Origin: DATATV01 sp035551355
GTDB taxonomy: Bacteria; Actinomycetota; Actinomycetes; Mycobacteriales; Pseudonocardiaceae
Assembly: GCA_035551355.1 (NCBI GenBank)
Contig: DASZNF010000062.1
Coordinates: 1-10,757, forward strand
Direction: 5' to 3'
Length of the DNA: 10,757 nucleotides
The notes beneath the pieces are model-generated. The model was not told where the DNA came from and did no database searches. It saw only the letters and a program-made list of their open reading frames with translations. Positions 1-6,821 of this stretch are shown here, in pieces. Positions within the stretch are counted from its first letter, which is position 1. Each line of letters begins with the position of its first letter. A program made the translations under genes and the position numbers.

Positions 1-1
1 C

Positions 2-487
2 GTGGCCAAGAAGGAAGCGCTGGTCCAGGCTCGGGACTGGCTGCGCCGGGTGGGTCTGGCCGGGTTCGAGGACCGCTACCCGCACCAGCTCTCCGGCGGG
101 ATGCGCAAGCGCGTGGCCATGGCCGCGGCGCTGATCAACGAACCGAAGATCCTGCTGATGGACGAGCCGTTCGGTGCGCTGGACGTGCAGACCAAGGCGA
201 TCATGTCCACCGAGCTGCTCGGCCTGTGGGAGCAGATCCGCCCGTCCGTGGTGTTCATCACGCACGACCTGGACGAGGCCGTGGCCCTGGCCGACCGGGT
301 GGTGGTGATGACCTCCAGCCCCGGCTCGATCAAGGCCGTCTACGACGTCGACCTGCCGCGCCCACGCGGCTCGGTGCAGGAGATCCGCTACGACCCGCAC
401 TTCGTCGAGTTGCAGCACCAGATCTGGGAGACGCTGCGCGAAGAGGTGGAGCGCGCCTACGCGCGGACCGCAGGAGGGAAAGCATGA
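2..487 (+). CDS. ABC importer ATPase, nitrate/sulfonate/taurine type (5' end cut off)
   Basis: This is the C-terminal 161 residues of an ABC ATPase that energises uptake at the inner face of the membrane. Visible motifs are the LSGGM signature (residues 30-34 of the fragment), Walker B ILLMDEP (50-56), the D-loop GALD (58-61) and the H-loop ITHDLDEA (86-93). The Walker A half lies outside the window; the GTG at base 2 is an internal codon, not a start. The family is the SsuB/TauB/NrtD importer ATPases, judged from the LSGGMRKRVAMAAAL pattern and from the permease and binding protein that follow. Its TGA stop overlaps the ATG of the permease (ATGA, 484-487), so the two are translationally coupled. 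The substrate cannot be read from the ATPase. Family is secure; substrate is unknown. Confidence 0.93.
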   Translation: MAKKEALVQARDWLRRVGLAGFEDRYPHQLSGGMRKRVAMAAALINEPKILLMDEPFGALDVQTKAIMSTELLGLWEQIRPSVVFITHDLDEAVALADRVVVMTSSPGSIKAVYDVDLPRPRGSVQEIRYDPHFVELQHQIWETLREEVERAYARTAGGKA

Positions 488-1359
488 CCGCGTCCACCAC
501 ATCCGCCCCGCGCGTCCTGGAGACCGAGCAGGACGTCGCCCGCTCGGCGAAGCGGGCCGCCCGGCGCAGCGCGCTGTCCATCTGGCTGGGCCGGCTGGGC
601 CTGGCCGTCATCATCCTGGGCGGCTGGCAGCTGTTCACCCAGCTCAAGATCGTGGACCCGTTCTTCTTCGGGCAGCCGACCGGCATCGCCACCAGCCTGG
701 TCGACTACTTCCGCAACGGCACCGAATTCGGCACCTACTACGACCAGATCTGGGTCACCATGGAGGAAGCCCTGCTCGGCTTCGTGATCGGCACGCTGGC
801 CGGCATCATCCTGGGTGTCCTGTTGGGACAGAGCAAGTTCCTGGCCGAGGTGCTCGGGCCGTACATCAAGATCGTGAACGCTATCCCGCGAATCGTGCTC
901 GGCGCGATCTTCATCGTGGCGTTCGGCATCGGCACCACGCCGAAGATCCTGCTGGCCGCGGTGCTGGTGTTCTTCGTGGTGTTCTTCAACGCCTTCCAGG
1001 GCGCCCGGGAGGTGGACCGCAACATCCTGGCCAACGCGCGGGTCCTGGGCGCCTCCCGGATGCAGGTCATCCGGCACGTGATCGTGCCCTCGGCGCTGAC
1101 CTGGATCATCGCCAGCCTGCACACCGCCCTGGGCTTCGCCATCGTCGGCGCGCTGGTCGGCGAGGTGCTGGGCGCCCGGTCCGGCCTTGGCCTTGTGATC
1201 ACCACCGCGCAGAACAACTTCGACCCCGACGGCGTGTTCGCCACGATGTTCGTGGTGGCCGTGCTCGTGCTGCTGGCCGAATGGCTGATGTCCGCACTGG
1301 AGCGCCGGGTGCTGTCCTGGCGCCCGCCATCGCCCTCCGAGGCGCAGAGCGCCGTCTGA
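484..1359 (+). CDS. ABC importer permease, SsuC/TauC type
   Basis: This 291-residue integral membrane protein forms the translocation channel of the importer. A charged, Arg-rich N-terminal stretch (about 1-35) precedes the first hydrophobic segment (LGLAVIILGGW). Further membrane segments include LLGFVIGTLAGIILGVLL, IVLGAIFIVAFGIG, ILLAAVLVFFVVFFNAF, ALGFAIVGALVGEVLG and MFVVAVLVLLAEWL, about six in total. The cytoplasmic EAA-type loop that docks on the ATPase is visible as ANARVLGASRMQVIRHVIVP, with the expected central Gly and ending in a Pro. This is the BPD_transp_1 architecture of sulfonate/nitrate/taurine permeases at the usual length. The ATG at 484 is chosen because it overlaps the ATPase stop and because longer in-frame extensions would run across the ATPase gene. 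Confidence 0.93.
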   Translation: MTASTTSAPRVLETEQDVARSAKRAARRSALSIWLGRLGLAVIILGGWQLFTQLKIVDPFFFGQPTGIATSLVDYFRNGTEFGTYYDQIWVTMEEALLGFVIGTLAGIILGVLLGQSKFLAEVLGPYIKIVNAIPRIVLGAIFIVAFGIGTTPKILLAAVLVFFVVFFNAFQGAREVDRNILANARVLGASRMQVIRHVIVPSALTWIIASLHTALGFAIVGALVGEVLGARSGLGLVITTAQNNFDPDGVFATMFVVAVLVLLAEWLMSALERRVLSWRPPSPSEAQSAV

Positions 1360-1417
1360 CGGAACTCCCCGCCCCCTCGCTGTACCACCCTGCACCATCT
1401 CGAAAGGAAAGTCGGCC

Positions 1418-2497
1418 ATGTACAAAGCCGTACTCAAACGGGCCATCGTCACCGCGGTCGCCGCGTCCGCCGTCCTCGGCGTCGCTGCCGGCTGCTCCAG
1501 CAGCGGCTCGTCCAACGGCCTGCCCACCGTGTCTCTCATGGTCGGCGGAATCGACAAGCAGATCTACCTGCCCTACGAACTGGCCCAGAACCTCGGCTTC
1601 TACCAGAAGTACGGGGTGAACGTGGAGCTGTCCACCGAGTCCGCGGGCGGGGTCGGCGCCGAGGACGCGATGGTGTCCGGGCAGGTCGACATGGCCGGCG
1701 CCTGGTACAACCACGCCATCGACTACCAGGTCAAGGGCAAGGACGTCGAGGACATCGTGCAGCTGTCCGGCGCGCCCGGCGAGCGGGTGATGTGCGCGAC
1801 GGGGGAGAACATCCACTCCCCGGCCGGTTTCCGGGGCAAGACGATCGGCGTCACCGACCTCGGCTCCGGCACCGACACGCTCACCCAGTACCTGGGCGCC
1901 AAGGCCGGACTGTCCACGAAGGACTTCAACCGGATCGCCGTCGGTGACGGCTCGACCGCGGTTTCCGCGCTGCAGAACCACAAGGCGGACTGCGTGATGA
2001 CTACGCAGCCGACGGTGAACGCGATCGAGAAGAAGGGTGTCGGCTACGCCGCCGTCGACGTGGCAACGACTTCGGGCACCAAGCAGGTGCTGGACGGCCT
2101 GTGGCCGGCGGCCGGGGTGCTGGCCCGCACCGACTGGGTCAACTCGAACAAGGACACCGCGCAGAAGGTGGTGGACGCGCTGGTGGCCACCATGCACTGG
2201 ATCAGCACGCACACCGCGACCGACATCGCCAACGCGCTGCCCGCGTCGTACTCGTCCAACAAACTGGTCACCAAGGCCGACTACATCGCAGGCCTGACCC
2301 AGGACAAGACGCAGTTCCTGCCTGATGGCATCATGCCGGCCGGTGGCCCGAAGACCGTGCTGGCCATGGAGGAGTTCCTCGGCCACGCCACCTCCTCGGT
2401 CAATCTCGGCGCGACGTTCACCAACGACTTCGCGGCCGCGGCCAACAAGCAGGAGGGGTTCACCACCACGACGAGTCCGGCCGGCGCCAACGGCTAG
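1418..2497 (+). CDS. ABC importer substrate-binding lipoprotein, NMT1/SsuA-like
   Basis: This 359-residue extracellular solute-binding lipoprotein captures the substrate for the importer. A signal peptide with positive residues (K3, K7, R8), a hydrophobic core and a lipobox ending VAAGC places the lipidated Cys at residue 26, followed by a Ser/Gly-rich linker (SSSGSSNG). The mature part has the NMT1/SsuA pattern: LMVGGIDKQIYLPYELAQNLGFYQKYGV near the N-terminus, a GAEDAMVSGQVDMAGAW segment, and GKTIGVTDLGSGTDTLTQYL in the second lobe. A purine-rich ribosome site (AAAGGAAAG, about 1401-1409) sits before the ATG. The gap to the permease is only 58 bases with no terminator, so it is probably the third gene of the operon. 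Ligands in this family range from sulfonates and nitrate to aromatic acids. The convergent aromatic-degradation genes hint at an aromatic ligand, but that is inference only. Confidence 0.92.
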   Translation: MYKAVLKRAIVTAVAASAVLGVAAGCSSSGSSNGLPTVSLMVGGIDKQIYLPYELAQNLGFYQKYGVNVELSTESAGGVGAEDAMVSGQVDMAGAWYNHAIDYQVKGKDVEDIVQLSGAPGERVMCATGENIHSPAGFRGKTIGVTDLGSGTDTLTQYLGAKAGLSTKDFNRIAVGDGSTAVSALQNHKADCVMTTQPTVNAIEKKGVGYAAVDVATTSGTKQVLDGLWPAAGVLARTDWVNSNKDTAQKVVDALVATMHWISTHTATDIANALPASYSSNKLVTKADYIAGLTQDKTQFLPDGIMPAGGPKTVLAMEEFLGHATSSVNLGATFTNDFAAAANKQEGFTTTTSPAGANG

Positions 2498-2531
2498 TTC
2501 CCTGACGCCCGCTCCGTCCGGAGTCGGTGGA

Positions 2532-2575
2532 GACGGCGTGATCGTGGTGGCCCCCGACGCCACGATCACGCCGTC
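2532..2575. terminator. Perfect 16-bp hairpin between convergent operons
   Basis: GACGGCGTGATCGTGG (2532-2547) is the exact reverse complement of 2560-2575, leaving a 12-base loop. It sits 34 bases after the binding-protein stop and 20 bases beyond the end of the convergent SnoaL-like gene, which is where a bidirectional terminator would be. Neither side has a T-tract, which is common for actinomycete hairpin terminators. Confidence 0.75.
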
Positions 2576-2595
2576 GCCGTCCGCGCCGGGCCTGC

Positions 2596-2994
2596 TCAGG
2601 GCTGGAGCGCGGCGGCGAAGGCGGAGTGGTCGTGGTAGTCCCTCGACTCCACGATCCGACCGTCGCGCACCCGCATGATCTGCACATTGGCCGTGCTGAA
2701 GGTTTTCCGCGTCGCGGTCACCGTGACGTCGTAGACCCATTCGGCCACGATCACCTCCGGATCGGACGTCTGGTGCACCACCACGTCGCGGGCGGTCATG
2801 GTCAGCGGCAGGTTCGCCGTCAACCCGGAAAAGTGCTCGGTCAGCCGGTCCCGGCCGGCCATGCGCAACGGTGGCTGCGCCATCGGTTGCGTCACCTCGA
2901 CGTCGTCCGCGTACAGCGCGGGGATCGCCGCGTGGTCCTGCTTGACGATGCTGGTCAGCAACTTCTCGAACACGTCCTGCGGGCTGGCCGACAT
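2596..2994 (-). CDS. SnoaL/NTF2-like small protein
   Basis: This 132-residue soluble protein has the cone-shaped alpha+beta-barrel (NTF2/SnoaL-like) pattern. An N-terminal helix (VFEKLLTSIVKQD) is followed by a short loop with LYADDVEVTQP, then FSGLTANLPLTMTARDVVV, and a C-terminal sheet with VQIMRVRDGRIVESRDYHDHSAF, the usual 'dGkI.e.rdY.D' ending of the family. Members range from polyketide cyclases and epoxide hydrolases to isomerases and non-enzymatic binding proteins, so no reaction can be assigned. The ATG at 2994 is preferred over an upstream in-frame start at 3057 because GGAGGAGGGG lies immediately before it and because the extra 21 codons would cover the promoter. It lies 59 bases after the hydroxylase gene and has its own promoter, so it probably acts with the hydroxyquinol pathway or on one of its intermediates. 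Confidence 0.85.
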   Translation of the reverse strand: MSASPQDVFEKLLTSIVKQDHAAIPALYADDVEVTQPMAQPPLRMAGRDRLTEHFSGLTANLPLTMTARDVVVHQTSDPEVIVAEWVYDVTVTATRKTFSTANVQIMRVRDGRIVESRDYHDHSAFAAALQP

Positions 2995-3010
2995 GACCCC
3001 TCCTCCAATC

Positions 3011-3024
3011 GGAACTGGTACTCC
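3011..3024. promoter_or_regulatory. Second, imperfect operator-like palindrome at the start point
   Basis: GGAACTGGTACTCC repeats the GGAAC half-site of the palindrome at 3035 with a degenerate second arm (ACTCC for GTTCC). One base further out on each side it forms CGGA-N8-TCCG. It is centred 24 bases from the first palindrome and spans the predicted transcription start, a normal place for a second repressor site. Confidence 0.4.
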
Positions 3025-3028
3025 GGTT

Positions 3029-3057
3029 AGATTAGGAACGATGGTTCCGGTTGTCAA
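3029..3057 (-). promoter_or_regulatory. Consensus promoter for the SnoaL-like gene
   Basis: On the - strand a perfect TTGACA -35 box (3057-3052) is followed by a 17-base spacer and TAATCT (3034-3029), matching the actinobacterial TAnnnT -10 pattern. Predicted transcription start is about 3022-3023, leaving a leader of roughly 28 bases with a strong ribosome site. The TGA inside TTGACA is the stop codon of the upstream hydroxylase gene (3054-3056). Confidence 0.7.
3035..3048. promoter_or_regulatory. Operator-like palindrome in the promoter spacer
   Basis: GGAACGATGGTTCC is a perfect GGAAC-N4-GTTCC inverted repeat lying wholly between the -35 and -10 boxes of the SnoaL-like gene. A protein bound here would block RNA polymerase. 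The form resembles operators of TetR-family repressors; no such gene is in the window, so the regulator is unidentified. Confidence 0.55.
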
Positions 3058-4832
3058 CGGGCGGCCACGAGGACTCCGCTCCGCCGGTCCAGCACCAGGT
3101 CAAGTGCTTTGACCAGTGCCTCCCGGGCAGCCGCTTCAGTGCTCGGCGCGGTGTCGGCCCGCCAGGCGATGTAGCCGTCCGGCCGGACCAGCAGGCAGCC
3201 GTCCTCGGCCATCCCGGCCAGCCGGTCCCAGGTTCCGTAGGCGTCCCGTGCGCCCGCCGCGCCGATCCGCACCACCCGCACCGGCACTCCGGTCTTCGCG
3301 CTCGCCTGGGCCGCGGCCTGCTCCCACACCGCCCCGGACAAACCCGTGACCACACTGAACCTTCCCCGGCCGACCAGATCCAAAGTGGACACCCGGTGGC
3401 CGGAATCGCCGACCAGCCAGGCATGCGGCAGCCGCGCGCCGGGCCGGGTGCTGGGCTGGGTGAACAGCTCCGCGTCCCGGGCGAACACCTCGGCCGGTCC
3501 GTCGGCCGGGCACACCGCGGCGGATGTGTAGCGCAGGTTGGTCTCCACGCCGTGCGCGTTGAACTCGTAGTTCTTCAACTCGATCGCCTCGTCCAGCGCC
3601 CGCCTGCGCCGCGCGCCCGCCGGGCTCGGCTCCCGGCAGGCCGCCAGTCCGGCCTCGATGCCGGTTTCGTCGACACCGCCTTCCACCCCCAGCGCCTGGA
3701 AGATGGGCAGGAACTGGTCCCGGCTCAGGTTCGCCCGGTCCACCACCTGCCGCCCCACCGGCGCCCGCTCGGCGGTGTAGCTGTCCAGCAGTCCCGGCCC
3801 GGCCTCGCCGCGGATCACCATGGCCAGCTTCCAGGCCAGGTTGTGCGCGTCCTGCACCGAGGTGTTCGAACCCAGTCCGTTCGACGGCGGATGCCGGTGC
3901 ACCGCGTCGCCCGCGCAGAACACCCGGCCGGCCGAGTATTCGGTGGCATAGCTGTGGTTCACCGTCCACAGCGAGGTCGAGGTGACCTGCACCGGCACGT
4001 CCGGATCGCCGATCAGATCGTGCACGATCCGCCGGGCCTGCACCTCGTCGACCTCCGGCGGCGGCGCGTCGATGTCGTAGCCCCAGGTGAGCAGCCACTC
4101 GTGCCAGGGCCGGATCATCCGCACCAGCCCCATGCCGATGCCGCCCAGCTCCGCGCCCGGCCGCAGCACCCAGTACAGAACGCTGGGCCGGTGCGCCACG
4201 AACCGGCTCAGATCGGCGTTGAAGACGATGTTCATGCTGCCCGCCTTGCCGGTCTGCCCGGCGATGGGCAACCCGATCTGCTCGGCGACGATGCTGCGCG
4301 CCCCGTCCGCGCCGATCAGATACTTCGCCCGCACGGTGAATTCGTCCCCGCGCACCCGGTCGCGCAGCCGCGCGGTCACCCCGTCGGCGTCCTGGGTCAG
4401 GGACAGGAACTCGGTGTCGAACCGCACCTTCGCGCCGCGCGCGGCCGCGTTGGTGATCAGGATCGGCTCCAGGTAGGTCTGCGGCAGGTCGATCATCCCG
4501 CACGGGCTGGCCGCCGCGTACTCGCTGGCCGACTCCGGCGCCGTGCCCCAGCTGCGGATCCGGCCGATCTCCTCGCCGGCCAGCGCGGTGCACAGCACGG
4601 TGTCGCCCATCATCGGCTGTGGTGTGCCCTTCTCCAGCGCCGCATCCTCGATTCCGAGGTCCCGCAACACTTCCATGGTGCGCTGGTTGGTGATGTGCGC
4701 CCGCGGCGTGTTGGCCAGCCAGCCGTACTTGGTCACCAGCAGGGTGCGGATTCCCTGACTGGCCAAGGACAACGCGGCCGCGCCGCCGGCCGGGCCGCTG
4801 CCCACCACCAGCACGTCGGTGTCGTGGTTCAT
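3054..4832 (-). CDS. TfdB-like FAD monooxygenase (phenol/resorcinol hydroxylase type)
   Basis: This 592-residue cytoplasmic flavoprotein hydroxylates a phenolic ring with NAD(P)H and O2. The N-terminal Rossmann fold has GSGPAGG (residues 11-17). The segment WLANTPRAHITNQRTMEVLRD (38-58) is characteristic of 2,4-dichlorophenol 6-monooxygenase-like enzymes. The NAD(P)H/FAD motif GADGARS is at 174-180, and the FAD-ribityl motif GDAVHRHPPSNGLGSN at about 308-323. The C-terminal 150 residues are the thioredoxin-like dimerisation domain. Length matches TfdB (about 600). Its ATG overlaps the stop of the fusion gene (ATGA, 4829-4832), so both are made together. Beside a hydroxyquinol dioxygenase and a maleylacetate reductase, the likely reaction is resorcinol or a related phenol to hydroxyquinol, as for RolH in C. 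glutamicum. The exact substrate is inference; a chlorophenol or another resorcinol derivative is possible. Confidence 0.9.
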   Translation of the reverse strand: MNHDTDVLVVGSGPAGGAAALSLASQGIRTLLVTKYGWLANTPRAHITNQRTMEVLRDLGIEDAALEKGTPQPMMGDTVLCTALAGEEIGRIRSWGTAPESASEYAAASPCGMIDLPQTYLEPILITNAAARGAKVRFDTEFLSLTQDADGVTARLRDRVRGDEFTVRAKYLIGADGARSIVAEQIGLPIAGQTGKAGSMNIVFNADLSRFVAHRPSVLYWVLRPGAELGGIGMGLVRMIRPWHEWLLTWGYDIDAPPPEVDEVQARRIVHDLIGDPDVPVQVTSTSLWTVNHSYATEYSAGRVFCAGDAVHRHPPSNGLGSNTSVQDAHNLAWKLAMVIRGEAGPGLLDSYTAERAPVGRQVVDRANLSRDQFLPIFQALGVEGGVDETGIEAGLAACREPSPAGARRRRALDEAIELKNYEFNAHGVETNLRYTSAAVCPADGPAEVFARDAELFTQPSTRPGARLPHAWLVGDSGHRVSTLDLVGRGRFSVVTGLSGAVWEQAAAQASAKTGVPVRVVRIGAAGARDAYGTWDRLAGMAEDGCLLVRPDGYIAWRADTAPSTEAAAREALVKALDLVLDRRSGVLVAAR

Positions 4833-6754
4833 GACTGCCCGCCCGCGATGCGGAAGGTGAACTCCAGCAGCCGCCACTCGCCGTCGATCGTCCGGCCGTC
4901 CGGCGTGGGGCCGTGCTGCGGCCGGTACTCCACGATCAGTCCCTCCTTGACGCCGAACACGGTGTCCGAGTCCAGATACGCGCCCCCGGCCACGAACAGC
5001 TGGGTGACCAGGGTGTGATGGCCGGGCGCGGCGATCAGGAAATGCAGGTGCGGCGCGCGGTACTGGTGCCGCCCCACCGCGGCCAGCAACCGGCCCACCG
5101 GTCCGTCGTCCGGAATCGGGTACTCCGAGGGCAGGATCGACCAGAACGTGAGCCGCCCGTCGGCGTCGGTGCGGAACCGGGCGCGCAGCACCGGCCCGTC
5201 CAGATCGGGCAGCTGCACATCGTAGAAACCATCCTCATTGGACTGCCACACGTCCACGATCGCGTCCGGCACCGGCTTTCCGTCCGTGCCGGTGACCCGC
5301 ACATCGGTCCACAGCGGGGTGCCGGGCAGGCCGCCGGAAATGTCCGCGCCCTGCTCGGTTTCCGGTGGCCCCTCAACATAGAACGGGCCGAGCACGGCCG
5401 AGGGCGTGGTGTCCGGGGTGCGCGAGTTGGTCAGCAGATCCACCATGCTGGACACGCCGAGCACGTCGGAGAGCAACACGAACTCCTGCCGGGTGTCGCT
5501 GCAGATCTGCCCGGTCCGGGTGAGCACGTCGATGGCGTAGCGCCACTCGGTTTCGGTGACATCGTTGCGGGTGGCGTACTCGTGCAGGGTGCGCACCAGA
5601 TCGGTGACCAGCGCCTTGGCCCGCGGATCGGGTGTGCGCGCGAAACTGGCCACCACCTGCTCGGTCAGCCAGCCGAAGTCCGGCACCCCCCTCGGCCCGG
5701 CCGGCCGGGCGCCCGCGTGCGCGGCGCGCAGCACACCGGCGATCCCGTCCCGGGTGAGCGGGGCCGGATTCGGATACGGTTTCGCCACCGCCGCCTCGGC
5801 CATCGAGTCCACATCGGACTCTTTGAAACCCAGTTGGGCCAACGAAGTCGGTCCGTTCAGTCGCGCGATCAGATCGAACACGCCGCTCGGCGCGTCCGGC
5901 GCCCGCAGCGCGTGCGCGATCCGCGTCATCACCTCCGGCGCCGCGGCCGCCTGGTAGGCCATCACCTGCGGCAACAGCACGGTGTGGGTTTCCGCGTGCG
6001 GCAGGTCGAACGCACCGCCGAGCAGGTGGCACAGCTTGTGGTGCAGGCCCATGCTCACCGCGCCAAGGCACATCCCGGCCAGCCACGCGCCGCGCAGCAA
6101 CTCGGCCCGGGCGCCGGCGTCCTCCGGGGCGGCGGCCACCGCGGGCAGGCCCGCGCCGATCGCCTCGATGGCCTGGATCGCCATGCCGTCGGTCACCGGG
6201 TTGGCCTGCTGCGAGTACAGCGCCTCCACCGCGTGGGCCAGCGCGTTGATCCCGCTGGTCACCGAGAACGGCACCGGCAGGCCGAGGGTGAGGTCCACGT
6301 CGTAGACCACGGTCCTGGGCAGCACCACCGGATCGCGGGTGTTGGTCTTCACGCCATTCTCGGTCTGCCCGACCGACGGGGTGACCTCCGAGCCCGCGTA
6401 GGTGGTCGGCACCACCAGTTGCGGCAGGTTCGTGCGCAGCGCCAGCGCCTTGCCCAGCCCGGTGGTCGACCCGCCGCCGACCGACACGATCAGATCGATC
6501 TCGTTGGCGCGCGCGATCTCCAGCGCGCGTTCGGTGACCGGAACCGGGGTGTGCGGCACGGCCCCGTCGAACTCGGCGGCCACCCTCGACCCGAGCAGTT
6601 CCCGCACGGTGTCGGCGGCGGCACGCACCCGCGGCCCGGCCAGCAACAACACCCGGCGGCCACCCAGCCGCGCCACCTCGTCGGCGACCCGGGGCAGGGT
6701 GCCCGCGCCGAAGATCACCCGGTACGGATGCGCGGAGTACTCGAACGGCATCAT
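4829..6754 (-). CDS. Maleylacetate reductase-hydroxyquinol 1,2-dioxygenase fusion protein
   Basis: This single 641-residue reading frame carries two complete enzymes. Residues about 1-345 are an iron-alcohol-dehydrogenase-like maleylacetate reductase: FEYSAHPYRVIFGAGT start, SVGGGSTTGLGKA nucleotide loop (about 91-102), VPTTYAGSEVTP, and SMGLHHKLCHLLGGAFDLPHA metal/active-site region (about 234-254). A Gly/Ala/Pro-rich linker (about 345-357) leads into a full intradiol dioxygenase at about 358-641, with an N-terminal helical domain and a catalytic domain. The Fe(III) ligands are Y511 (GFYD), Y545 (SEYPIP) and H569/H571 (PHLH). Their spacing nearly equals that of known hydroxyquinol dioxygenases, and the VAGGAYLDSDTVFGVK segment is also typical. 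The dioxygenase opens hydroxyquinol to maleylacetate, and the reductase converts that to 3-oxoadipate with NAD(P)H, so consecutive steps are fused in reverse order. ATG 6754 (or 6751) is chosen because family members begin close to the FxY motif; a start at 6814 would add 20 unrelated residues. The ribosome site is weak. Confidence 0.93.
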   Translation of the reverse strand: MMPFEYSAHPYRVIFGAGTLPRVADEVARLGGRRVLLLAGPRVRAAADTVRELLGSRVAAEFDGAVPHTPVPVTERALEIARANEIDLIVSVGGGSTTGLGKALALRTNLPQLVVPTTYAGSEVTPSVGQTENGVKTNTRDPVVLPRTVVYDVDLTLGLPVPFSVTSGINALAHAVEALYSQQANPVTDGMAIQAIEAIGAGLPAVAAAPEDAGARAELLRGAWLAGMCLGAVSMGLHHKLCHLLGGAFDLPHAETHTVLLPQVMAYQAAAAPEVMTRIAHALRAPDAPSGVFDLIARLNGPTSLAQLGFKESDVDSMAEAAVAKPYPNPAPLTRDGIAGVLRAAHAGARPAGPRGVPDFGWLTEQVVASFARTPDPRAKALVTDLVRTLHEYATRNDVTETEWRYAIDVLTRTGQICSDTRQEFVLLSDVLGVSSMVDLLTNSRTPDTTPSAVLGPFYVEGPPETEQGADISGGLPGTPLWTDVRVTGTDGKPVPDAIVDVWQSNEDGFYDVQLPDLDGPVLRARFRTDADGRLTFWSILPSEYPIPDDGPVGRLLAAVGRHQYRAPHLHFLIAAPGHHTLVTQLFVAGGAYLDSDTVFGVKEGLIVEYRPQHGPTPDGRTIDGEWRLLEFTFRIAGGQS

Positions 6755-6760
6755 GCCTGG

Positions 6761-6801
6761 AGTATGGCCGCGCCGAGTTCGGCCGTCCTGCACGATCCAC
6801 G
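6761..6801 (-). promoter_or_regulatory. Candidate activator-dependent promoter of the fusion gene
   Basis: The 67-base gap between the AraC-type gene and the fusion holds CATACT (6766-6761 on the - strand), a possible -10 box. Six bases separate it from the ATG at 6754, so the transcript could be leaderless. No -35 box is visible. Instead a 21-bp element GGCCGTC-CTGCAC-GATCCACG (6781-6801, read on +) covers that position. It matches the repeated element in front of the AraC-type gene at 13 of 15 fixed positions. Tentative. Confidence 0.35.
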
Positions 6802-6821
6802 CGCGTTCCGGCACGAACCGG

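Noticed and set aside
1199..2740. Long - strand open frame (about 513 codons) opposite the binding-protein gene
   Set aside because: It crosses the terminator hairpin and two real genes, and has low-complexity Gly/Arg/Val-rich content with no recognisable motif. The + strand lipoprotein explains the region.
3051..5018. Very long + strand open frame (about 655 codons) opposite the hydroxylase gene, and a similar one at 4913-6883
   Set aside because: Antisense shadows caused by high GC. The - strand frames carry intact enzyme motifs, while these encode Arg/Pro/His-rich sequence with no domain pattern.
6755..6814. Upstream start at 6814 adding 20 residues to the fusion protein
   Set aside because: The extension is unlike maleylacetate reductases, which begin near the FxY...VxFGxG motif, and it would cover the putative promoter and 21-bp element.
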